A DNA stretch of 63,819 bases. It comes from Streptococcus parasanguinis. Its GTDB lineage: Bacteria > Bacillota > Bacilli > Lactobacillales > Streptococcaceae. The stretch covers positions 1 through 63,819 of the forward strand of contig NZ_JACLQU010000015.1 of the NCBI RefSeq assembly GCF_016648855.1. The letters run 5' to 3'. The position numbers and the translations under genes were made by a program. Shown here in pieces: positions 9,038 to 18,468 of the stretch; position 1 is the stretch's first letter; every line of letters begins with the position of its first letter. A model generated the notes under the pieces. That model did no database searches. It saw only the letters and a program-made list of their open reading frames with translations, and was not told the origin of the DNA.

Positions 9038-9385
9038 TTATAGATGAGCGAATGCTTTGATTTCTTCTTCAGACATGGAAGAGTCGCAACGAACTGTGAC
9101 TTCGCCGGATTCAACATGTAAAAATCCAGGGACAGTTGGAATACCGTAAGTTGAGCGGAAGGCTTGTAAAGCATCAAGTTGACTTGGTTCTTCACTATTA
9201 ATGAAGTAGATATGAGCTTTTGTTTCAGCTACGACAGTTGCTAATTTAGCAGCGAACTTCCGGCAGTAAGGACAAGTCTTGCGTCCGATAAAGAAGGTTG
9301 CTGTTTCTTTTTGATCGATCGCTTCTTGCGCACGCGCGACAGTTGTGACTTCAAGATCTTTAATATCTTCTAAAAATTGTTCCAT
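9038..9385 (-). CDS. Thioredoxin-family protein, bacteriocin transport accessory (Bta) type
   Basis: This 115-residue thioredoxin fold has the active site CPYC (Cys38 and Cys41) and a cis-proline loop GIPTVPGF. It lacks a signal peptide, so it should act in the cytoplasm. The family is often labelled bacteriocin transport accessory protein, but no bacteriocin gene lies nearby, so a general thiol-disulfide role is more likely here. It sits next to pgm, as in pneumococcus-like genomes, but about 100 bases and a terminator separate them. Confidence 0.85.
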   Translation of the reverse strand: MEQFLEDIKDLEVTTVARAQEAIDQKETATFFIGRKTCPYCRKFAAKLATVVAETKAHIYFINSEEPSQLDALQAFRSTYGIPTVPGFLHVESGEVTVRCDSSMSEEEIKAFAHL

Positions 9386-9463
9386 GAGATTACCTCGCTT
9401 TCTTTTAAATCTAGTATGCCATATTTTCTAAAAAATCGCTGGTATTTGCTACGAAAGAAAGAG

Positions 9464-9487
9464 AAAAGCTCCGATGAGGAGCTTTTC
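9464..9487 (-). terminator. Terminator of pgm
   Basis: AAAAGCTCC and GGAGCTTTT form a nine-base stem with a five-base loop just after the pgm stop codon on the minus strand. The run of T in the 3' arm is short but continues as TTTTCTC. Confidence 0.8.
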
Positions 9488-9492
9488 ATGTT

Positions 9493-11208
9493 TTAGCCTA
9501 CAAAAGCATTGATTTCTGCTTCGATGTTCGCAATTTTTTCTTTGGCATCTGCTTCAGATTCACCAACTGTAGCGATGTAGAATTTGATTTTTGGTTCTGT
9601 ACCTGAAGGACGAACGGCAAACCATGAATCATCAGCCAAGATGTATTTAAGCACGTTGCTTGGAGGAGTTGTCAATTTTTCAACGCCGTCAGCAGTAGTA
9701 GCTGTTTGTTCCAAGAAGTCTTCTGTCTTAGCAATGTCTGTATTGTTAAATTGTTTAGGAGCATTGCCACGGAATTTATCCATGATTTTCTTGATTTCAG
9801 CAGCTCCATCCACACCTGAAAGGGTAACAGAGATAGTTTTTTCTGCGAAGTAACCATATTGTTTGTAGATTTCTTCGATACCATCTGCCAAAGTCATACC
9901 ACGTGAGCGGTAGTAAGCTGCGATTTCAGCAACGATAAGAACGGCTTGGATAGCATCTTTGTCACGTACGAATGGTTTGATGAGGTAACCGAAGCTTTCT
10001 TCGAAACCAAGCATGTAAGTGTGGTTGTGTTGTGTTTCAAATTCATGAATTTTTTCACCGATAAATTTGAAACCAGTCAAGACGTTAAACATTGTTGCGC
10101 CGTAGCTTTCTGCAATCTTAGTCACCAACTCAGTTGATACGATTGATTTACAGAGGGCAGCATTGGCAGGAAGGGTACCAGCTGTTTTGTGAGCTTCAAG
10201 AATGTATTTAGCAATGATCGCTCCGATTTGGTTACCAGAAAGGTTGAGGTAAGAACCATCTGGTTGGCGGATTTCAACACCAAGGCGGTCAGCATCTGGG
10301 TCAGTTGCAACCAATACATCAGCGTCTACTTTGCGGCCAAGTTCTTCAGCAAGAGCAAAGGCAGCTTGGTTTTCAGGGTTTGGAGATTTAACAGTTGAGA
10401 AGTCAGCGTCTGGAACAGCTTGAGCTTCAACAACTTGAACAGCTTCAAATCCAGCTTGGGCAAGAGCACGACGAGCCAACATTTCACCAGTACCATGAAG
10501 TGGAGTGTAGACAATCTTCATGTCGCGACCGTATTCATTGATCAAGTCTTGGTTGATGTTAACGCCTTTCACTTCTTTCAAGTATTCAGCGTCGACGTTT
10601 TCACCGATAACTTCAATCAAGCCATTAGCTTTGCTTTCTTCAAGGTCAGCTAATTGTACAGTGAATGGATTTTCGATCGCACGGATGTAATCTGTCAATG
10701 CATCTGCATCTGCTGGAGGCATTTGTCCACCGTCTTCACCATATACTTTGTATCCGTTAAATGGAGCAGGGTTGTGGCTAGCGGTTACCATGATTCCAGC
10801 AAAAGTGTGAAGATGACGAACGGCAAATGACAATTCCGGTGTTGGACGTAGGCTTTCAAATACATACGATTTGATCCCATGTGCAGCCAAAACTTGAGCA
10901 GATTCAAAAGCAAACTCAGGAGAGAAGTGACGGCTGTCGTAGGCGATCGCAACACCGCGTTTCTTCGCTTCCTCACCTTTTGAGTCGATTAATTGGGCCA
11001 ACCCTTCAGTTGCTTGGCGAACAACATAGATATTAATACGGTTAGTACCAGCACCGATTAATCCACGCATACCAGCTGTACCGAATTCAAGGTTGGTATA
11101 GAAGGCATCTTCTTTTGTTTTTTCATCCATTGCGACCAACTCATCACGAAGGTAAGCTGGTAATTCAGCAAAGTCGAGCCATTTTTGGTAGTTTTCTTGA
11201 TAGGTCAT
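9493..11208 (-). CDS. pgm: Alpha-phosphoglucomutase / phosphomannomutase family
   Basis: The enzyme interconverts glucose 6-phosphate and glucose 1-phosphate, the precursor of UDP-glucose for capsule, cell-wall glycans and glycolipids. The 571-residue protein has the phosphoserine loop TASHNPAPFNGYK (Ser144), the metal-binding DPDADRLGVE and the C-terminal phosphate-binding RPSGTEPKIKFY. It has a good AAAGGAGACGC upstream site and appears to be a single-gene transcript. Confidence 0.95.
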   Translation of the reverse strand: MTYQENYQKWLDFAELPAYLRDELVAMDEKTKEDAFYTNLEFGTAGMRGLIGAGTNRINIYVVRQATEGLAQLIDSKGEEAKKRGVAIAYDSRHFSPEFAFESAQVLAAHGIKSYVFESLRPTPELSFAVRHLHTFAGIMVTASHNPAPFNGYKVYGEDGGQMPPADADALTDYIRAIENPFTVQLADLEESKANGLIEVIGENVDAEYLKEVKGVNINQDLINEYGRDMKIVYTPLHGTGEMLARRALAQAGFEAVQVVEAQAVPDADFSTVKSPNPENQAAFALAEELGRKVDADVLVATDPDADRLGVEIRQPDGSYLNLSGNQIGAIIAKYILEAHKTAGTLPANAALCKSIVSTELVTKIAESYGATMFNVLTGFKFIGEKIHEFETQHNHTYMLGFEESFGYLIKPFVRDKDAIQAVLIVAEIAAYYRSRGMTLADGIEEIYKQYGYFAEKTISVTLSGVDGAAEIKKIMDKFRGNAPKQFNNTDIAKTEDFLEQTATTADGVEKLTTPPSNVLKYILADDSWFAVRPSGTEPKIKFYIATVGESEADAKEKIANIEAEINAFVG

Positions 11209-11321
11209 GAAAGCGTCTCCTTTTTGCTTATAATTTAATCGCTTACATTATAGCAAATTTTTTCAGAAAACTCTAGCGATAATTGTAAATCTTTTCAAAA
11301 AAATAGAGCTAATTCACCATC

Positions 11322-11352
11322 AAAAAAAGCCAAGATAAATTGGTCTTGGCTT
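11322..11352 (-). terminator. Terminator of the coaB-coaC-panT operon
   Basis: AAGCCAAGA (11327-11335) and TCTTGGCTT (11344-11352) form a nine-base stem. On the minus strand it is followed by TTTTTTTG. Confidence 0.85.
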
Positions 11353-11358
11353 GAAAGG

Positions 11359-11919
11359 TTATTTTAATTTTTCAAGAGATGGAACGACTGCACTGGTAAT
11401 GAGTACTGTCGCAATGACTTCGATGAGAGAGTTGGTAGATACAATCAAGGCTAGGAAATGTTGAATCCCACCACCGAAGCTATTTCCAAAGAAGAAATAA
11501 ATCCCACTTAGAACGAAAATAGTATTGGTCATAGAGCCGACAATTCCAGCGATCACAAGTCCTGTACGATTGCGAATCCAACGATAGACGAAGTAAGGGG
11601 TTACCCCGATGAGAATCCGAGGGACTATGGCAATGATAAGGGAGTAGAGATTCCCGTGAGGAACAAAGGGACTAAAGAGATAGCTGGCTGGTGTTATAAT
11701 CAGGGTATTCATGGTGAGGCTAAAGAGTCCCATGAGGAGTCCTAAGATAGCTCCAATCCGTGGACCGTATATGATAGAGGCGATCACGACAGGAATATGA
11801 ACCAAGGTTGGTTGAATTCCTGATGGAACAAATTGCAGAATGAAAGATGTCACAAAGTGAATGGTAATCATCACTGCAAAAAAGATGGCAATTCGTGAAA
11901 TAGAAGATGACTTTCTCAT
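11359..11919 (-). CDS. ECF transporter S component, probable pantothenate/CoA-precursor (PanT)
   Basis: The protein (186 aa) has about five or six hydrophobic helices typical of the substrate-binding S component of energy-coupling factor transporters. Such components share an EcfA-EcfT module encoded elsewhere. The ATG at 11919 overlaps the coaC stop codon (ATGA) behind an AAGGAG, better than the in-frame TTG at 11925. Operon membership with coaB and coaC points to uptake of pantothenate or another CoA precursor; the substrate is inferred from context. Confidence 0.85.
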   Translation of the reverse strand: MRKSSSISRIAIFFAVMITIHFVTSFILQFVPSGIQPTLVHIPVVIASIIYGPRIGAILGLLMGLFSLTMNTLIITPASYLFSPFVPHGNLYSLIIAIVPRILIGVTPYFVYRWIRNRTGLVIAGIVGSMTNTIFVLSGIYFFFGNSFGGGIQHFLALIVSTNSLIEVIATVLITSAVVPSLEKLK

Positions 11920-12455
11920 AAACAATTCTCCTTAACAGCTTCAACAATAGATTCTACAGTCGCTAGAGCTCCAGAACCTTTGTCCCCGCAAGCAAGAATA
12001 GCATCACGAGGTTGGATAATCTGGTAACCATAGTCTTGTAAGAGTTTTAGATTTCGTTGGGTAGCGGGATGTTCTAACATTTTTGTATTCATAGCAGGGG
12101 CCAGTAATTTTTTAGTCCTTTGAGGCAAGGCTAGAGCTGTGCTTGTCACCATATTATCTGCCAGTCCAATAGCCAATTTAGCAATGGTATTGGCACTGGC
12201 TGGCGCTACAAGAAAGAGGTCAGTTTCTTTCCCAAGGTCGATGTGCTCGATCCGCTGTGGATCGTCTTCCATCATAACATCTAGCCCGACTTGATTCTTT
12301 GAAAGAACTTGCAAGGTTAAAGGGGTGATAAATTTTTGGGCTGAAGGAGTCATGAGGACTTTCACTTCAAAGCCCAATTTGGTTAGTTGGCTGGTAATAT
12401 CAGCAGCTTTATAGGCGGAAATACTACCGGTAACCGCTAAAGTAATGTGTGTCAT
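11916..12455 (-). CDS. coaC: Phosphopantothenoylcysteine decarboxylase
   Basis: This flavoprotein decarboxylates 4'-phosphopantothenoylcysteine, a step of CoA synthesis. The 179-residue protein has the N-terminal LAVTGSISAYKAADI, the substrate clamp motif APAMNTKM and the catalytic cysteine region LACGDKGSGALA near the C-terminus. It is the standalone form found in streptococci rather than the fused CoaBC of most bacteria. It follows coaB by ten bases and overlaps panT. Confidence 0.95.
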   Translation of the reverse strand: MTHITLAVTGSISAYKAADITSQLTKLGFEVKVLMTPSAQKFITPLTLQVLSKNQVGLDVMMEDDPQRIEHIDLGKETDLFLVAPASANTIAKLAIGLADNMVTSTALALPQRTKKLLAPAMNTKMLEHPATQRNLKLLQDYGYQIIQPRDAILACGDKGSGALATVESIVEAVKENCL

Positions 12456-12465
12456 ATGTTCCTTT

Positions 12466-13143
12466 TTATTTGATATAACGTAGGATAGCCTCTGCGATTT
12501 CTGTTTTCGTAGAAGCTTCTAGGATGTGATCATCTGTCACTAGATAGGCTTGATGCTGACCGTTCTGAATCTTGGTCAGATCATTGGCAACGATCATGCT
12601 GGCATGATTTTTAACCAGGCTTTCACGCGCTACCTGGATCAACTCTTCAGAAGAAACGTCGACTAATAGCTTAAAGCCGATTAGTTGAATAGCAGGGTTC
12701 CATTCTTTGACAAGCGAGATAATCTTGGGATTTTTCTTTAGAAAGAGTACTTGGTATTCTTCTTTGGAAGAAATTTTCGCTTCCTGATTTTCGCGATGGA
12801 TAAAGCTATGAAGGTCTTGAGCCTTCTCAACTTCCTCAAGGCCTGTCATGTAAACAGGTGTGTAGTCTGAAACAGCCATAGCGTGAATCAAAACATGATG
12901 ATGAGGGACTTCCGTTTTCATTTGTGCGACTAGTTCTTCGACATTCTGGATCAATAGAAGACGAAGCTGTGGGTGAGGACCGGGTTTAAGCGCGGTAGGC
13001 GTTGTGATCAAGGTCACCTGATGTCCCTTTGCAAGAGCCATTTCTGCAAGAATTTTCCCTAGGCTCCCGGTGGAATGATTGGTGATCGCACGAACGCTAT
13101 CAATGGCTTCGCTCGTCCCGCCTGATGTAATTAAAATATGCAT
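12466..13143 (-). CDS. coaB: Phosphopantothenate-cysteine ligase
   Basis: The enzyme joins 4'-phosphopantothenate with cysteine, the step before CoaC. The 225-residue protein begins with ILITSGGTSEAIDSVR, a Rossmann-type motif, followed by ITNHSTGSLG, and has the segment QLIGFKLLVDVSSEEL typical of CoaB. It is the first gene of the minus-strand operon coaB-coaC-panT, and its promoter region faces that of fhs. Confidence 0.95.
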   Translation of the reverse strand: MHILITSGGTSEAIDSVRAITNHSTGSLGKILAEMALAKGHQVTLITTPTALKPGPHPQLRLLLIQNVEELVAQMKTEVPHHHVLIHAMAVSDYTPVYMTGLEEVEKAQDLHSFIHRENQEAKISSKEEYQVLFLKKNPKIISLVKEWNPAIQLIGFKLLVDVSSEELIQVARESLVKNHASMIVANDLTKIQNGQHQAYLVTDDHILEASTKTEIAEAILRYIK

Positions 13144-13318
13144 ATGCTTATTTTACACAAAAAAGATACGTAAGTAAAGTTCTGAAGCTATTAGGATTAG
13201 CTATGTGTAGCCATAAAATTTAGATAAAAAAAGAACGTTCGATTCAAAAGGTTGAAAAACCATGTTATTTTCGCGAATTTTAGGTATAATAGATCTATCA
13301 AATATAAAGGAGTCCCTT

Positions 13319-14989
13319 ATGAAAACAGATATCGAAATTGCTCAAAGCATTGAACTCCAACCGATTGTGGACGTTGTTAAGAAAATTGGTTTGGTAGACG
13401 ATGATCTTGAATTGTATGGAAAATACAAGGCGAAATTGAGCTTTTATAAGATTCGTGAAGTTGAGAAAAATCCAGTAGGAAAACTTATCTTAGTCACTGC
13501 GATCAACCCAACTCCAGCTGGAGAAGGGAAATCAACCATCACCATTGGTCTAGCAGATGCTTTGAATAAAATCGGTAAGAAAACCATGATTGCCATTCGC
13601 GAACCTTCTTTAGGTCCGGTTATGGGGATTAAAGGTGGTGCTGCTGGTGGTGGCTATGCCCAAGTTCTACCGATGGAAGACATCAACCTTCATTTCACAG
13701 GGGATATGCATGCGATCACAACGGCTAATAACGCCCTCTCAGCATTGATTGACAATCATTTGCACCAAGGAAATGAGCTAGGCATTGACCAACGTCGGAT
13801 TATCTGGAAACGGGTAGTAGACTTGAATGACCGCGCTCTTCGTCATGTTAGCGTGGGTCTTGGCGGTCCTTTAAATGGGATTCCGCGTGAAGACGGTTTT
13901 GATATTACCGTTGCCTCTGAGATCATGGCCATCCTTTGCTTGGCGACAGATATTGAAGACTTGAAACGCCGTTTGGCTAATATTGTGATTGGTTACCGCT
14001 ATGATCGTAGTCCAGTTTATGTCCGCGATTTGGAAGTTGAAGGCGCACTTGCCTTGATCCTCAAAGATGCGATTAAGCCAAACTTGGTTCAAACCATCTA
14101 TGGTACACCTGCCTTTGTTCACGGTGGTCCATTTGCCAATATCGCTCATGGATGTAACTCTGTGTTAGCAACGACGACAGCTCTTCATTTAGCCGATTAT
14201 ACGATTACAGAAGCAGGATTTGGTGCTGACCTTGGCGCTGAAAAATTCCTCGATATTAAAACTCCAAACTTGCCTACATCACCAGATGCAGTCGTAATCG
14301 TAGCGACTCTCCGTGCTCTTAAGATGAACGGTGGAGTGACCAAGGATGCTTTGACTGAAGAAAATGTAGAGGCTGTTCGTGCTGGTTTTGCCAACTTGAA
14401 ACGCCACGTTGAAAATATCCGTAAGTTTGGCATTCCTGCAGTGGTTGCTATCAATGAATTTATCACCGATACAGAAGCAGAAATTGCTGCTTTGAAAGAA
14501 TTGTGTGCTGAAATTGATGTTCCAGTTGAGCTTGCGAGTGTATGGGCGAATGGTGCGGACGGTGGAGTTGACCTTGCTGAAACCTTGGTTAAAACCATCG
14601 AAACAAGTCCAGCTAACTACACACGCTTGTATGATAACAACCTTTCTGTTGAAGAAAAAATTGAAAAGATTGTTACAGAGATTTACCGCGGTACGAAGGT
14701 GAATTTTGAGAAGAAAGCCAAGACACAAATTGCTCAAATCGTGAAAAATGGATGGGATAAGTTGCCAATCTGTATGGCCAAAACACAATATAGCTTCTCT
14801 GATAATCCAAATGCCTTGGGAGCTCCTGAAAACTTTGAAATCACTATCCGTGAAGTGGTTCCAAAATTGGGAGCAGGCTTTATTGTCGCTTTGACTGGGG
14901 ATGTGATGACCATGCCTGGTTTACCAAAACGTCCAGCTGCTTTGAATATGGATGTAGCTGCTGATGGAACAGCCATCGGTTTGTTCTAA
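13319..14989 (+). CDS. fhs: Formate-tetrahydrofolate ligase
   Basis: Fhs makes 10-formyl-THF from formate, THF and ATP, feeding purine synthesis and initiator formyl-Met-tRNA. The P-loop TPAGEGKST is at residues 65-73. The start at 13319 (556 aa, normal family length) sits behind AAAGGAG; the frame is open further upstream to 13262, but that region holds the -10 (TATAAT at 13285-13290). With glyA and the purine genes in this window it supports one-carbon flow. Confidence 0.96.
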   Translation: MKTDIEIAQSIELQPIVDVVKKIGLVDDDLELYGKYKAKLSFYKIREVEKNPVGKLILVTAINPTPAGEGKSTITIGLADALNKIGKKTMIAIREPSLGPVMGIKGGAAGGGYAQVLPMEDINLHFTGDMHAITTANNALSALIDNHLHQGNELGIDQRRIIWKRVVDLNDRALRHVSVGLGGPLNGIPREDGFDITVASEIMAILCLATDIEDLKRRLANIVIGYRYDRSPVYVRDLEVEGALALILKDAIKPNLVQTIYGTPAFVHGGPFANIAHGCNSVLATTTALHLADYTITEAGFGADLGAEKFLDIKTPNLPTSPDAVVIVATLRALKMNGGVTKDALTEENVEAVRAGFANLKRHVENIRKFGIPAVVAINEFITDTEAEIAALKELCAEIDVPVELASVWANGADGGVDLAETLVKTIETSPANYTRLYDNNLSVEEKIEKIVTEIYRGTKVNFEKKAKTQIAQIVKNGWDKLPICMAKTQYSFSDNPNALGAPENFEITIREVVPKLGAGFIVALTGDVMTMPGLPKRPAALNMDVAADGTAIGLF

Positions 14990-15000
14990 TCAGAAAAACA

Positions 15001-15034
15001 AAAGAACTTCTGCTCATTTGAACAGAAGTTCTTT
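15001..15034. terminator. Bidirectional terminator between fhs and the MATE gene
   Basis: AAAGAACTTCTG and CAGAAGTTCTTT form a perfect 12-base stem between convergent genes. Runs of A and T on either side allow it to work on both strands. Confidence 0.88.
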
Positions 15035-15036
15035 TG

Positions 15037-16398
15037 TTATGGACTCGTTGAGGTTGATGATGCAAGAAGCTGATGACTGGCTTTATGATAGGTAAACCAT
15101 AGTTGAAGGGTCATTGGAACCCAAATCAAGGGTTCGCACAGAATGACTCCTATATAGCCTGTATGGGGAATAATCAAGAGAACAAAGAGAATTTTTCCAG
15201 TTAACTCGATAAAGCTAGAAATCAAAGGGGTTAATTTTCGGCCGATGCCTTGAAGGGAATTCCCTAGAATCAAGAGACATCCTAAGACCGGATAGAAGCA
15301 GGAGCTGATTTGCAGATAGAGACTGGCATTTGCGATCAAGTTAGGATTGGTGGATCCAGAAATCAGGCTCGTCAAGAAGGGGCTTGTAAAGAAGAGGAGG
15401 ATGGCAACAAAGACAGACCAAAGGAGGGAGAGGAGACAAGCTTGTTTGACGCCTTGTTGAATCCGTCGGAATTGCTTGGCACCAAAGTTTTGAGAGGTGA
15501 ACGTTGTCATACTAGAGGAAATAGCAGTCATTGGTAGAAGAGCAAAGGACATGATCCGACGAGCTGAGATTTGGGCACTAATGATGGTCATTCCAAGCTT
15601 ATTGATAGCCGATTGTAAGATGACGGTTCCGATAGAGACGATCGAAGACATGAGACCCATGGTCAGTCCTTGACTGATCAAGTCCTGATAGAGCCTTTGA
15701 TCCCACACAAAATCGGTGCGATTTGGCAGGAGAAAAGGTACTTTTTTGCGGATATAAAAGAAACAAAGAAGGGCGGAAAAACTTTGCGCAATAATGGTCG
15801 CAACCCCAGCAGATTGGACTCCGAGATGCAGTTGGGTAATAAAATATAGATCGAGAAGAATATTGAGAATAGCAGCGATAATCAGGAAGTAGAGTGCCGC
15901 TAAACTATCGCCAACCGCTCTAAGAAGTCCAGCACAAAGATTATAGGCAAAGGTCACAGCCACACCATTGACAATGGTGGAGATATAGAGATAAGATTGA
16001 GACACAATAGCTGATGGAGTCCCTAAAAATTGGAGTAGGGGATAAAGCCCCACAGCACCAAAGAAGATCACGAAGAGACTGAGGACGCCGCCAATAACAG
16101 CAGTTGCGGCGACTGATTTTCGTAATTGGTCTTCGTTTTTTGCTCCATAATTTCTCGCAATAATGATGCCCATCCCATTTCCAACACCGACAGCAAATCC
16201 GACAATCAGATCAAAGATAGCAGAGGTCGCCCCAACGGCTGCCAATGATTTTTGACCTAAAAAACGCCCAACAATCATAACATCCGATATATTGTAGACT
16301 TGTTGGAAAATATTGGATAAGAGAATAGGAAAGGCAAAACTCAAAAGAGCTGGTAAAATAGGGCCATCTATGAGATCCACACGTTGAATTTTTTTCAT
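15037..16398 (-). CDS. MATE family efflux transporter
   Basis: This is a 453-residue membrane protein with about 12 hydrophobic helices in two homologous halves, as expected for multidrug and toxin extrusion proteins that export cationic compounds using Na+ or H+. The N-terminus (LIDGPILPALLSFAFPILLS) and the segment FQQVYNISDVMIVGRFLG match the MepA/DinF-like branch. It is transcribed alone and convergently with fhs. The substrate cannot be predicted. A second, distinct MATE gene lies at 39353-40696. Confidence 0.9.
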   Translation of the reverse strand: MKKIQRVDLIDGPILPALLSFAFPILLSNIFQQVYNISDVMIVGRFLGQKSLAAVGATSAIFDLIVGFAVGVGNGMGIIIARNYGAKNEDQLRKSVAATAVIGGVLSLFVIFFGAVGLYPLLQFLGTPSAIVSQSYLYISTIVNGVAVTFAYNLCAGLLRAVGDSLAALYFLIIAAILNILLDLYFITQLHLGVQSAGVATIIAQSFSALLCFFYIRKKVPFLLPNRTDFVWDQRLYQDLISQGLTMGLMSSIVSIGTVILQSAINKLGMTIISAQISARRIMSFALLPMTAISSSMTTFTSQNFGAKQFRRIQQGVKQACLLSLLWSVFVAILLFFTSPFLTSLISGSTNPNLIANASLYLQISSCFYPVLGCLLILGNSLQGIGRKLTPLISSFIELTGKILFVLLIIPHTGYIGVILCEPLIWVPMTLQLWFTYHKASHQLLASSTSTSP

Positions 16399-16493
16399 AG
16401 TGCCATTATACCAACTTCACAAAACAGGGACAAGCGTCTTTAGTTGAATACCCTTACATTTTTTGGTATAATCAGTGCAGAAATGGAGGCTTT

Positions 16494-17048
16494 ATGCGCT
16501 TAACCAGCCAATTAATCACTGAATCGTTCCCTGATCTAGATAAGGTCGAGAGGTTAAATATCGAGGCTTTCCCTGAAGAGGAACGGATTCCTTTATCAGA
16601 ATACTTACGCTATACGGATAATGACGATGCCAATTTCTTTGCTTTTTATAACGAAGAAGAATTTGTCGGATTTGCTTTCTCTATCTACAATCAGAAAGCT
16701 TTTTATGTTAGCTTCTTTGCCATTATGCCCCACCTACGTAGCCACGGTTATGGTCAAGAAATCATTGAAAAATTGGTAGAATTTTACCAAAGAACCATGA
16801 TTCTTGAAGTGGAACGTTTAGATGAAGAATGTGACAATCTAGAGCAACGTCAGTCTCGGATGGATTTCTATAAGCGAAATGGATTTAAAACTGCCAATGC
16901 CTTTTTAGAATACGAAGGACTTAGCTTTGAAATTCTCTATCGGGGTGATCACTTTGACGAAGAGGCTTATCGTGATATTTTCCGTAAACTGCAGGAAGAA
17001 AATTATTTCGATTTCCGCATTAAATATAGACGCTTTAGTGACCACTAG
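16494..17048 (+). CDS. GNAT family N-acetyltransferase
   Basis: The 184-residue protein has a GNAT core with the acetyl-CoA binding segment IMPHLRSHGYGQEIIEKLVE and a later FYKRNGFKTAN motif. A promoter (TATAAT at about 16468) and GGAGG precede the ATG. It stands alone between the MATE gene and the copy C repeat. The acceptor substrate is unknown. Confidence 0.88.
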   Translation: MRLTSQLITESFPDLDKVERLNIEAFPEEERIPLSEYLRYTDNDDANFFAFYNEEEFVGFAFSIYNQKAFYVSFFAIMPHLRSHGYGQEIIEKLVEFYQRTMILEVERLDEECDNLEQRQSRMDFYKRNGFKTANAFLEYEGLSFEILYRGDHFDEEAYRDIFRKLQEENYFDFRIKYRRFSDH

Positions 17049-17055
17049 ACAAGAA

Positions 17056-17305
17056 AGGGAGTGGGAAAGAACTCCTAGGAATTAAAAAAGGTTGAAAAGG
17101 TTCCCCAAACCTTTTCAATTTTCCCACCCCTGCATAGCTTCAACAGTCTGGGAGACTGTTGAAGGTTGCGGATAAAGGAAACGTTGTTTCCCTCATTAGG
17201 TCATCTTTGTAGCTTGAAAAGCGAACAAAGATGCCAATCAACCACTGCGTCATATAGTTACTTCTATCAAGCATAGAAGGCTGGACAGTTTTTGCCCAGC
17301 CTCTT
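17056..17305 (+). repeat. Intergenic hairpin repeat, copy C (long, diverged)
   Basis: The element fills the gap between the convergent GNAT and YdcF-type genes. It keeps the plan of copy B: an opening hairpin closed by GTGGGAA and TTCCCAC, internal stems such as CAACAGTCT with AGACTGTTG, the core AACCACTGCGTC at 17240-17251, and the closing hairpin 17278-17302 (AGGCTGG with CCAGCCT) and T run. Loop sequences are quite different from copy B, so structure seems more conserved than sequence. Confidence 0.7.
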
Positions 17306-18334
17306 TTAGTTCAGATATTTAATGAAGAACTCAATCAGTTTCATGATTTGTGTAAAGAACCAAGGCAGAAATAGAAGAGCTAGGAAGGTAACATGCCATT
17401 TCCAATAAAGTGAAACCAAGCCAACGGTTTCTCGAATCCAAGCGGATGGGAGATAGTAAAAAGCTGTTCTTGAACCGATACTTCGACCAGGTATTTTCAA
17501 TCGTCTCATAAAGACACCTGCACGGAGCGCGTGAAAAGAATTGGTTACCACAAGGACTCTCTTGCCAAGACCCTCTTCTTCAAAGATACACTTGCTAAAG
17601 GTCAGGTTTTCAAAAGTAGTACGAGAGCGATTCTCGATGAGAATGGCGTCTTCTGGAACCCCGTGTTCTATCAAGTATCCGGCCATAGCTTCCGCCTCAG
17701 CGATCAGCTCATCTGACCCTTGACCACCAGAAACAATCAGCTTTGGTCGTCCGTTGAACTGCTCATAAATGGCCTTTCCCTTCTCAAGACGCTGGGCCAA
17801 GAGTGGGGGAACCTTGTCTCCGATCAAACCTGAGCCAAGGATGATGATGGCGTCTGGTTCTTTGCGAACCGGAAAGAGATTGCAAAAGGTCCCATAGGAT
17901 ACATAAGAGAGGTAGAGAAAGGTCATGTAAAACAGGGCAAAGTCAGTCAGATAGATGAGGATGTCATTCCCTGGGAAATAGGGTAGAAAATGTAGTGCCA
18001 AAGCTCCGATAATAAACAGTCCATAAAGCAGAGAGAGGAGGTTGGCCAGTCTTTTTCCTTCAAAAGCCATCATTTGACGGCCGTTAAAAAGGAGAAAGAT
18101 AGATGAGAAAATAATGCTGAGAAAAACGAGGATGGAAATCACTACAAAGACAATCATTGCAATTTGTTGATTAAACCATAGCTCAGTTCGAACGACTAGT
18201 AGAAATGCAGAAATCAGTAGAAGAAGCCCCAGGTTTATCGAAAAGAGATAAGCATTGAAAAGCCTTCTGCGATCACTCATAAAGAACAATAAAAAAATAA
18301 GAGCTGGAAATAACCAGAATAGATATAGATACAT
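17306..18334 (-). CDS. YdcF/ElyC-like DUF218 membrane protein
   Basis: The N-terminal half has several membrane helices and the C-terminal half a DUF218 domain beginning with AIIILGSGLIGDKVPPLLAQ. The motif VSGGQGSDELIAEAEAM follows. Related proteins in other bacteria affect envelope polysaccharide metabolism, but the reaction is not settled. I chose ATG 18334 (342 aa), preceded by GAGGGG; the frame stays open to 18424, but that stretch overlaps the brnQ promoter region. One helix follows the DUF218 domain at the C-terminus. Confidence 0.85.
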   Translation of the reverse strand: MYLYLFWLFPALIFLLFFMSDRRRLFNAYLFSINLGLLLLISAFLLVVRTELWFNQQIAMIVFVVISILVFLSIIFSSIFLLFNGRQMMAFEGKRLANLLSLLYGLFIIGALALHFLPYFPGNDILIYLTDFALFYMTFLYLSYVSYGTFCNLFPVRKEPDAIIILGSGLIGDKVPPLLAQRLEKGKAIYEQFNGRPKLIVSGGQGSDELIAEAEAMAGYLIEHGVPEDAILIENRSRTTFENLTFSKCIFEEEGLGKRVLVVTNSFHALRAGVFMRRLKIPGRSIGSRTAFYYLPSAWIRETVGLVSLYWKWHVTFLALLFLPWFFTQIMKLIEFFIKYLN

Positions 18335-18468
18335 TTTTTGCCCCTCGTAAAATCTTATATCCATTGTACCATAATGACTGATAAAAATAGCGGATTGTTC
18401 ATACAAATAAGTTGCATTCTTCAAATGAATTTGATAAAGTTAAGATTATCGTTTTTTAAGGAGATCGT

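Noticed and set aside
14279..14788. Open frame of 169 codons opposite fhs
   Set aside because: It lies wholly inside the coding region of fhs with no promoter or ribosome site; fhs is clearly the real gene.
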